DNA of 64,000 nucleotides. Origin: UBA5018 sp044375975 (GTDB taxonomy: Bacteria > Cyanobacteriota > Cyanobacteriia > PCC-6307 > Cyanobiaceae). Position numbers and translations under genes: made by a program. Each line of letters starts with the position of its first letter. Within the stretch, counting starts at the first letter, position 1. This document shows, one piece after another, positions 44,606 through 51,415 of the stretch. Location of the stretch: contig JBILLQ010000001.1 in the NCBI GenBank assembly GCA_044375975.1, positions 1 through 64,000 on the forward strand. The letters run 5' to 3'. Below the pieces are notes generated by a model. It had not been told where the DNA came from. It ran no database searches and saw only the letters and a list, made by a program, of their open reading frames with translations.

Positions 44606-47600
44606 ATGACCACCCGCCTGGAAGACCTCAAACCCGATGCCCTGGTCAAGGGCCTGGTGGGCAAGGAGGCCGTGCGGTTGATCAGCGTCCAGCGGATGGG
44701 CGACATGGCCTGCCAGGTTTTCTACCGGGGCCAGGACGGGAACACCGGCGACACGATCTTGTTCCGCAGCAGCGAAGCCGATCTGGAGTTGGTCTCCGGT
44801 GGCAGGAAGTGGTCTTTCGAGGGTGACGGCGACCTGTTTCGCCTGGTATCGGAGGCCGAACGCATCCGGCTCGCCTACCTTTTTGACCCCTATGTGGCGG
44901 TGAGCAGCAGCGCCATCGACCCGCTGCCCCACCAGATCAGCGCGGTCTACGAGCACATGCTCCCCCGCCAGCCGATGCGCTTCCTGCTGGCCGACGACCC
45001 CGGTGCTGGCAAGACGATCATGGCCGGCCTGCTGATCAAGGAGCTGCTGATTCGCGGAGAGCTGGAGCGCTGCTTGATCGTGGCGCCTGGCTCGCTCACG
45101 GAGCAGTGGCAGGACGAACTCAAGGAGAAGTTCGAGCTGCAGTTCGAGCTGCTCACACGCGATCTGATCAACGCCACCGGCCTGGGCAACCCCTTTGCAG
45201 AGCGGCCCTTACTGATCGCCCGCATGGATCAGCTCTCTCGTGACGATGAGCTCCAGACCCGACTGGAGAAGGCGCCCGAGTGGGACCTGGTGGTGTTCGA
45301 TGAATCCCACCGCATGAGCGCCCACTACTTCGGCAATGAGGTGAAGCGCACCAAGCGTTACGACATGGGCAAGCGGGTAGGAAATCACGCCCGCAACCTG
45401 CTGTTGATGACAGCCACGCCGCACAACGGCAAGGACGAGGACTTCCAGCTGTTCATGGCCCTGCTGGATGAGGACCGCTTCGCGGGACAGCAGAAGGACG
45501 CCGTGCACCGCAGCGACCCCACCGACCTGATGCGCCGGCTGGTGAAGGAAGACCTGTACACCTTTGCGGGCACAAAGCTGTTCCCCGAGCGCCGCAGTTA
45601 CACGGCCGAATACGAACTCTCGGAGCCCGAGAAGGTGCTGTACGAGAAGGTGACCGAATACGTGCGCGATGAGATGAATCGCGCCGACCGCAACGCCCAG
45701 GCCGAGGGCGGCGGCAAGAAGCGGGTGAACGTGGGCTTTGCGCTGATGACCCTGCAGCGGCGGCTGGCCAGTTCCCCGTTCGCCATCCATCGGTCGCTGG
45801 AACGGAGGCGGGAGCGTCTGGAAAGCCGGCTCAAGGAGGAACGGCTGCTGCTGGAGGGCCGCGAGGCGGGCAGCAAGCTGCTTCTCGATTCCAAGTACGA
45901 CCCAGGCGCCATTAACGATGAGGACATCTCCGACCTCTATGAGGAAGACACCGCCGGCGAGGTGGAAACTACAGAACAGGCCTTCACCGATAACGCCACC
46001 ACAGCCCAGACCCTGGCCGAACTGGAGCTGGAGATCGAAACCCTCAAGGGCCTGGAAAGGCTGAGCAAGAAGGTGGTGGATCAACGCTGCGACGCCAAGT
46101 GGAGCGAACTCGATCGGATCCTTGATGACGAGCAGATGCGCGAGCCAAATGGCGGCCGTCGCAAGCTGGTGCTGTTCACCGAGTTCAAGGACACCCTTTC
46201 GGATCTGGCCATCAAAATTCGCGATCGGCTCGGCAGGCCGGAGGCGGTGGTGGAGATCCACGGCGGAGTGGCGCGCGACAAACGCCGTCAGATAGTGCAT
46301 GCCTTCATGAACGACCCGCAGGTGGTGGTGCTGCTGGCCAATGACGCCGCCGGGGAGGGGGTGAACCTGCAGCGGGCTCATCTGATGGTGAATTACGACC
46401 TGCCTTGGAACCCAAACAGGCTGGAGCAGCGCTTCGGGCGCATCCACCGGATCGGCCAGAAGGAGGTGTGCCATCTCTGGAACCTGCTGGCCAAGGACAC
46501 CCGCGAGGGGGAGGTCTACATCCAGTTACTCCACAAGCTGGAGATCGCCCGAGCAGCCCTCGGCGACAAGGTGTTCGACGTGCTTGGGCAACTTTTCTCC
46601 GGTCGCTCGTTGCGGGATTTGCTGATGGATGCCGTGCGCTACAACCAACAGCCCGAGCGGCAACTCCAGATGGAGCTGGAAATTGAGGGGGCCGTGAACC
46701 AGGAGCACCTCAAGCAGTTGCTCAATCAGCGGGCCCTGGTGCAGCAGGGCATGGACGTACACAAGGTGGAGCTGCTCCGTCAGCAGATGGGAAGGGCGAT
46801 GGCCCGCCGCATCCATCCCCACTACGTGCACGACTTCTTCATCGAGGCATTCCGGCGGCTCGGCGGCAAGGTGTTCGAGCGGGAGAAGGGCCGCTACAAG
46901 ATCACCTACGTGCCGCCGCTGCTGCTCGATCGCAACCAGCAAATCGGCTTCGGGGTACCCGTGCAACCCCGCTACGAACGGATCTGTTTCGAAAAGGAAC
47001 AGGTGGGTGAGAGCCCGCGGGCGGAGCTGGTGAGCCCGGGCCATCCGCTGCTGGAGGCTTGTCTTTCCCTGGTGCTGGAGCGTGATGGCGCCGTGCTCGC
47101 TCAGGGGGCGGTGCTGGTGGATGAACGGGATCTGGGCACCGAGCCTCGGATGCTGTTCTGCCTGGAGCATGGGCTACAAGACGGCCGCCGCAACCGCCAT
47201 GGCAAGCAGCAACTTATCTCCAATCGGCTGCAGTTCTTGGAAATCAATCGCCAGGGCGAAGTGGCGATAGCCGGCTCTGCGCCTTACCTCGACTACCGGC
47301 CCTTGAAGGATGGCGAACGACAGCAGATCGCAGGGGTACTCAGCGAGAGCTGGTTGGCGCAGGACTGGGACCAGCTGGTGGTCACCCAGGCCCTCACGAC
47401 CCTGGTGCCCGAGCACCTAGAAGAAGTGAAGGGCGAACGGCTGGAGAGGATCGCCAAGGCCAGCCAGGAGATCCAGTCAAGGATGCAGCGAGAGATCAAC
47501 CACTGGTTTCGCCGCCACCAAGAGCTCAAGCTGCAGGAGTCGGCTGGTAAGCAGGTGCGGCTGCCGGCCCATGTGGCGAAAGAGCGTTACGAGCTGCTGG

Positions 47601-48133
47601 TGGCCCGACTGGAGAAGCGCAAGGCCCAACTGGCGCTGGAGGCTCAGATCAGCGCCAAGGTGCCAATCCTTAAGGGCGGAACCCTGGTTATCCCCATGGG
47701 CCTACTTCTGGAGGAAATTGGCGCCGTTGAGGAAGGCGGGCCCGATGCAGCCGCCCGCAAGCGTGTGGAGCTGCTGGCGATGAAAGCGGTATTCGAGGCT
47801 GAGAAAGCCCTTGGCCGCATGCCCAAGGACGTGAGCGCCCAGCGGGGCCTGGGCTACGACATCGAATCGATGGATGACCAGGGCGATCTGTTTTTCATCG
47901 AGGTGAAGGGCCGTGTTGATGGGGCCGATTCGGTGACGCTCACGATCAACGAGGTGAACACCGGCCGCAATTCGCCCCACCGTTTCCGGTTGGCCCTGGT
48001 GACAGTTACAGGGAATCAGGCTGCAGCGCCGGTGTATGTGAGCGGCGTCGACTGGGGCGTGCCGGGCTTCGGCGACACCCAGATCACCAAGAACCTGCAG
48101 CAACTGCTGGCGGCGGGGAGGGCGCCCCATTGA
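44606..48133 (+). CDS. SNF2-like helicase with C-terminal DUF3883 domain (defence)
   Basis: A 1175-residue superfamily 2 ATPase of the DrmD/RapA-like group. ATPase core: Walker A region LLADDPGAGKTIMAGLL (about 128-140), DESH box VVFDESHRMSAHY (about 229), motif III ATPHNGKDEDF, and helicase C motifs VLLANDAAGEGVNLQ and EQRFGRIHRIGQ (about 545-620). Long helical region follows. The last 120 residues form a DUF3883 (NO VEIN) domain with GYDIESMD and FIEVKGR, a restriction-nuclease-like fold. Together with the DUF1156 methyltransferase and DUF499 ATPase downstream it fits a phage-defence locus. GC content is like the host's. Confidence 0.85.
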   Translation: MTTRLEDLKPDALVKGLVGKEAVRLISVQRMGDMACQVFYRGQDGNTGDTILFRSSEADLELVSGGRKWSFEGDGDLFRLVSEAERIRLAYLFDPYVAVSSSAIDPLPHQISAVYEHMLPRQPMRFLLADDPGAGKTIMAGLLIKELLIRGELERCLIVAPGSLTEQWQDELKEKFELQFELLTRDLINATGLGNPFAERPLLIARMDQLSRDDELQTRLEKAPEWDLVVFDESHRMSAHYFGNEVKRTKRYDMGKRVGNHARNLLLMTATPHNGKDEDFQLFMALLDEDRFAGQQKDAVHRSDPTDLMRRLVKEDLYTFAGTKLFPERRSYTAEYELSEPEKVLYEKVTEYVRDEMNRADRNAQAEGGGKKRVNVGFALMTLQRRLASSPFAIHRSLERRRERLESRLKEERLLLEGREAGSKLLLDSKYDPGAINDEDISDLYEEDTAGEVETTEQAFTDNATTAQTLAELELEIETLKGLERLSKKVVDQRCDAKWSELDRILDDEQMREPNGGRRKLVLFTEFKDTLSDLAIKIRDRLGRPEAVVEIHGGVARDKRRQIVHAFMNDPQVVVLLANDAAGEGVNLQRAHLMVNYDLPWNPNRLEQRFGRIHRIGQKEVCHLWNLLAKDTREGEVYIQLLHKLEIARAALGDKVFDVLGQLFSGRSLRDLLMDAVRYNQQPERQLQMELEIEGAVNQEHLKQLLNQRALVQQGMDVHKVELLRQQMGRAMARRIHPHYVHDFFIEAFRRLGGKVFEREKGRYKITYVPPLLLDRNQQIGFGVPVQPRYERICFEKEQVGESPRAELVSPGHPLLEACLSLVLERDGAVLAQGAVLVDERDLGTEPRMLFCLEHGLQDGRRNRHGKQQLISNRLQFLEINRQGEVAIAGSAPYLDYRPLKDGERQQIAGVLSESWLAQDWDQLVVTQALTTLVPEHLEEVKGERLERIAKASQEIQSRMQREINHWFRRHQELKLQESAGKQVRLPAHVAKERYELLVARLEKRKAQLALEAQISAKVPILKGGTLVIPMGLLLEEIGAVEEGGPDAAARKRVELLAMKAVFEAEKALGRMPKDVSAQRGLGYDIESMDDQGDLFFIEVKGRVDGADSVTLTINEVNTGRNSPHRFRLALVTVTGNQAAAPVYVSGVDWGVPGFGDTQITKNLQQLLAAGRAPH

Positions 48134-48183
48134 GCAACCGTTGCGTCGATGGCCTGCCCCAGCTGGCTCCTGGAGCCTGCGGT

Positions 48184-48609
48184 TCATCGGGCCGTTGGCA
48201 CCACCACCGGAGGCGGCAGGTTGAGCTGGCGGATGCGCCGGGCAAAACCACGATCATCGAAGGAGGCGATCACCTCGCAGTCGCGGCAACTGGCGTGATG
48301 CAGAGCGTCGGCGAAATCGAGGCCGGACCGCAACCCAGCCAGCGCCTGCTCCAGATCCGGCCGGTCTTCGACGCTGAGACAGGTGTGATTCATGAGCTGC
48401 TCGAATACCTGCAGCACCGCCTCCACCGCAAAGCCGTAATAGCCGCGCAACACCCACTCCAGCTCCAAGGCCACGGTCTTGGGCAGAAACAGCTCCTGGC
48501 CGGATTCGATCAACTGGCGCGCCGCCTGACGCTGGGCTGGGGTGGCACTGTCGGCGACGGCTTCCTCCACGAAGTAGCGGGCCAAGACGTTGGTGTCGAG
48601 ACCGATCAC
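48184..48609 (-). CDS. VapC-type PIN toxin RNase
   Basis: A 141-residue PIN-domain ribonuclease. The acidic site is intact: Asp5 (IGLDTNVLARYF), Glu in VALELEWVL, Asp in LDFADALHH and Asp in IASFDDRGFARR. It overlaps the antitoxin by 4 bp (antitoxin first), as a type II toxin-antitoxin pair. It runs against the direction of the surrounding defence genes. Confidence 0.85.
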   Translation of the reverse strand: MIGLDTNVLARYFVEEAVADSATPAQRQAARQLIESGQELFLPKTVALELEWVLRGYYGFAVEAVLQVFEQLMNHTCLSVEDRPDLEQALAGLRSGLDFADALHHASCRDCEVIASFDDRGFARRIRQLNLPPPVVVPTAR

Positions 48610-48824
48610 GGGCGCAACAGGCTGGCGACATCAAAGCCCACCGGCACCGGTGGGCGCTGGCTCTTGAGCAGGCCAAAGCCACTGGCGGGCAGGGGCTGCT
48701 GCGGCTTGAATGGCCGCACCTCGATGTGGTCACCCACCAGCTCGAAACAGACGCGACTGCCCCGGGCCAAACCCAGCTGCTGGCGCAGGGCCTTGGGGAT
48801 CGTGACCTGCCCCTTGCTGGTCAT
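48606..48824 (-). CDS. AbrB/MazE-type antitoxin
   Basis: A 72-residue swapped-hairpin DNA-binding protein: MTSKGQVTIPKALRQQLGLA then GSRVCFELVGDHIEVRPFK. ATG 48824 is chosen as homology starts there, although the frame is open to 48941. The C-terminal tail (LLKSQRPPVPVGFDVASL) should bind the PIN toxin. It probably represses its own promoter, upstream of 48824 and thus overlapping the small ORF at 48928. Confidence 0.82.
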   Translation of the reverse strand: MTSKGQVTIPKALRQQLGLARGSRVCFELVGDHIEVRPFKPQQPLPASGFGLLKSQRPPVPVGFDVASLLRP

Positions 48825-48927
48825 CGAGCAGGTGCTGGAGGCATCCACGGCCAGACACAAGCGAGTATTACCTGGTAAGACTAGCGTGAGCCGGATGGCG
48901 GCCAGCAACGAGCAGGAGGGCATTCCC

Positions 48928-49152
48928 ATGAGCAACGACAACCACCAGGGGCTCGGTAGCCGTATCCATGCTCTCTTCGCCGCGGACGGCGGGATGGAAC
49001 TGGATCTGCCGGATCGTCGCGATCTGCCCGCTGATCAGCAGCGTCGTGCCCAGATCGCCGAGCTGTTTCTCCGCAGCGACTGGGGTGTGGAGCTGGAGAG
49101 CTTCGAGGCCGACCAGGAGAACGACCGCCAGACAGAAGCCCAGGACGGATGA
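48928..49152 (+). CDS. Small acidic hypothetical protein
   Basis: A 74-residue protein starting MSNDNHQGLGSRIHALF with an acidic C-terminal half (SDWGVELESFEADQENDRQ). It has an AGGAGGG ribosome site at 48913-48919, about 8 bases before ATG 48928, good evidence that it is real. Its stop overlaps a possible upstream start of the ATPase (49149, ATGA). Family not recognised. It may be a regulatory part of the island or the remains of another TA unit. Confidence 0.6.
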   Translation: MSNDNHQGLGSRIHALFAADGGMELDLPDRRDLPADQQRRAQIAELFLRSDWGVELESFEADQENDRQTEAQDG

Positions 49153-49174
49153 GCATGAGTGTGTCCCTACCTAG

Positions 49175-49205
49175 TTCTCAGCCAGCCCAATTCTCAGCCA
49201 GCCCA
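49175..49205. repeat. 15-bp direct repeat at the Septu insertion edge
   Basis: TTCTCAGCCAGCCCA occurs at 49175-49189 and 49191-49205, just ahead of the displaced methyltransferase start. Confidence 0.9.
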
Positions 49206-49215
49206 TATCCCTGCC

Positions 49216-49284
49216 ATGACCAGCCACCCCGTCCACAACCGCAAGATGCTGATCGAGGATGCCAAACTGAAGAAATCCGCATGA
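49216..49284 (+). pseudogene. Displaced copy of the DUF1156 gene's first codons
   Basis: Reads MTSHPVHNRKMLIEDAKLKK followed by SA and stop (22 codons). It parallels the start of the methyltransferase at 51412 (MTPHPVHRRKKLIEVAIPLE): 40 of the first 49 nucleotides match. The stop TGA overlaps the ptuA ATG at 49281, so translating this leader could couple to ptuA. It looks like a stump left when Septu entered at the methyltransferase start codon. Confidence 0.65.
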
Positions 49285-50723
49285 ACGGGGAAGGTTCAGG
49301 AATGTTGTCGCAACCGTGCGAAGAAGATATCAAAGCGGGTTGGGTCGTTCTTGGCAGTGACCGCTTCGGGATCAGCTCGCTAACGCTAGAGCGGTACCGC
49401 TGCTTTAAGAAGCTGGATATTGAATTTGATCCTAATCTCACCATCATCTCTGCTCCCAATGGAGAAGGCAAAACTGCGATTCTTGATGCTGTTGCCATTT
49501 CACTGAGATTTTTTATTGATACTCTTCAAAAGAGGCAAAGTTCTTTAGGTTTTACCAAAGATGATATTCAACTGGTTGCCGGTGCCGATGGAAATATGGA
49601 AAACTACTTGCCTCACGAGCCAACAAAGCTTAGCGCTGAGGCATGGTTTCTCGGAGAGAAAGTGAATTGGACAAGAAAGTTGAAGTCTATGGCGTCAAGT
49701 GCAAAGACAATAACTGAAGACGGTAGCGGGCTTAGTTCGATTGCTCTTGAACTCCTTCGCGCTATTCAGCCAGATAGCACCATTAATGAAGAGAAAAAGA
49801 GTTGCATTCTCCCCATGATAAGTTATTATGGAACGGGTCGACTTTTCTCACAAATCAAGGCATCAAATGCTAAGCAGTCTGGTCGTTCTCGCTTGGATGG
49901 TTACGAAGATTGTCTCAATCCCAATTCAAGCTATAAGGCATTTCTCGCCTGGTATGGACCGATGAGCAGCGAAGCCCAGGCGGAAATTCAAAGTGGCCTT
50001 ATTGCTGGCCATCGTGCACAAGAGCGAGTCAAAGCGGTGAGTGGCGTGATCCAGAAAGTTCTGGAACCGACAGGCTGGAAGGGAATTCGTTGGGATTTTG
50101 TTAATCGGGAGCCAAAGGCTTACCACTCCGATGGAAGAACATTTCCAGTGCGGCTCCTCTCTGATGGTGTACGAAACATGTTGGCCATGGCCGCCGACAT
50201 AGCTTTTCGTTGCTCGCAGCTCAATCCTCAGCTGGGTGAAAATGTAGCAAACGAAACACCAGGCATTGTGTTGATCGATGAAATTGATATGCACCTTCAT
50301 CCTGAATGGCAGCAGTCAGTCTTATCACGGTTGATGACTGTATTCCCGAAAATACAGTTTTTAGTCTCAACTCATAGCCCAGAGGTGATTAGCACCTTCA
50401 AAAAAGAACATATCAGAGTGGTTAACCATGGTCAAGTCATGTCCCCATGTTATCAGACGTCAGGGGTACCTAGTGACATAATTTTGGCAAATGTGATGGG
50501 AGTTGATCCGGTTTGGGGAGAGCTTGAGGCCGCAAAGTGGCTTACCCGTTACCACGCGTTGATTAGTCAAGGTTTCGAGAAGACTGAAGAGAGCGCTATG
50601 CTGAGAACCAAGATAATCGAACATTACGGAATCAACTCACAACAAATACTTGAGTGTGATCAGGCTATTCGCCTTACGCTAATCCGCAATAAGATCTCGA
50701 GTCGCATTGCTAAGGTGTCTTAG
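49281..50723 (+). CDS. ptuA: Septu-type AAA ATPase (PtuA-like)
   Basis: About 480 residues of an OLD/RecF-like ABC ATPase. N-terminal ISSLTLERYRCFKKLDIEF, Walker A SAPNGEGKTAILDAV (about residue 58), and Walker B/H-loop IVLIDEIDMHLHPEW...FLVSTHSPEVIST (about 328-370). With the HNH gene next to it, it matches Septu PtuAB, where ATPase binding controls the nuclease. ATG 49281 (overlapping the leader stop) is chosen; 49149 is an alternative adding 44 low-complexity residues. Sequence is clearly AT-richer than the flanking island genes. Confidence 0.82.
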   Translation: MNGEGSGMLSQPCEEDIKAGWVVLGSDRFGISSLTLERYRCFKKLDIEFDPNLTIISAPNGEGKTAILDAVAISLRFFIDTLQKRQSSLGFTKDDIQLVAGADGNMENYLPHEPTKLSAEAWFLGEKVNWTRKLKSMASSAKTITEDGSGLSSIALELLRAIQPDSTINEEKKSCILPMISYYGTGRLFSQIKASNAKQSGRSRLDGYEDCLNPNSSYKAFLAWYGPMSSEAQAEIQSGLIAGHRAQERVKAVSGVIQKVLEPTGWKGIRWDFVNREPKAYHSDGRTFPVRLLSDGVRNMLAMAADIAFRCSQLNPQLGENVANETPGIVLIDEIDMHLHPEWQQSVLSRLMTVFPKIQFLVSTHSPEVISTFKKEHIRVVNHGQVMSPCYQTSGVPSDIILANVMGVDPVWGELEAAKWLTRYHALISQGFEKTEESAMLRTKIIEHYGINSQQILECDQAIRLTLIRNKISSRIAKVS

Positions 50724-50725
50724 TA

Positions 50726-51415
50726 ATGAGACATTTGGAACGCCCCCCGTTAAACCCTAACTGCCTTGACAAATATAATTATATTACTGACGCCTGGAGA
50801 CCAAAGCCTGAGAGCGGTCTGCCGCAAGCTCCATCCGAGACTGACAGAAAGCAGATATGGAATACCCTAAATGACATGCAACTTAACGTTTGCGCCTACT
50901 GCGAAGGAGGGCTAGAGGCTGGTGGCCACATAGAGCATTTTGCAAAGCGCAGTTCATATCGTGAGCTTACATTCGAATGGACTAATCTCTTTGGAAGTTG
51001 CAACAGAGAAGACTGCTGTGGACACTTCAAAGATAGCAGCCATAGCCAATATAAGAATAATAATCTACAAGATTTAATCAAACCTGATGTTGAAAATCCT
51101 TGGGAATTCCTTGTATTTGGTTCTGATGGGAGGGTATCTGTTCGTGATGGTATTTCCCCAGAAAACCAAAGGAAAGGCCAGACAACGATTGATGTACTCA
51201 ATCTGAAGGCATCTTGCCATATTCCAGAAAGAATAAGTAAATTTGCTCTTATTCGCGACATATTACTGCTTCTAGAAGACGATCCTACGGATGAAATAAT
51301 TTCGCTGATTGTAGATGAAATTATATGCGTATTACCCTTCCTAAATACCTATTCTTCTGCTGCTTTACAGCATTTGCCTGTCGAGCTCGTTAAACAGTCA
51401 AGGTCAACCCCATGA
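50726..51415 (+). CDS. ptuB: Septu-type HNH endonuclease (PtuB-like)
   Basis: A 229-residue nuclease of the TIGR02646/PtuB kind. Key region: NVCAYCEGG (about 56-62), HIEHFAKRSSYRELTFEWTN (HNH His) and LFGSCNREDCCGHFKD. These cysteines and histidines can bind zinc plus form the HNH site. It starts 2 bp after ptuA and ends with a TGA overlapping the DUF1156 ATG (ATGA). AT-rich (line 51061-51120 has 19 G+C of 60), so recently acquired relative to neighbours. Predicted to cut tRNA or DNA on activation; Septu targets differ. Confidence 0.82.
   Translation: MRHLERPPLNPNCLDKYNYITDAWRPKPESGLPQAPSETDRKQIWNTLNDMQLNVCAYCEGGLEAGGHIEHFAKRSSYRELTFEWTNLFGSCNREDCCGHFKDSSHSQYKNNNLQDLIKPDVENPWEFLVFGSDGRVSVRDGISPENQRKGQTTIDVLNLKASCHIPERISKFALIRDILLLLEDDPTDEIISLIVDEIICVLPFLNTYSSAALQHLPVELVKQSRSTP

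Noticed and set aside
45209..46474. 421-codon frame opposite the helicase
   Set aside because: Opposite conserved helicase motifs; composition is His/Leu/Gln-rich shadow sequence.
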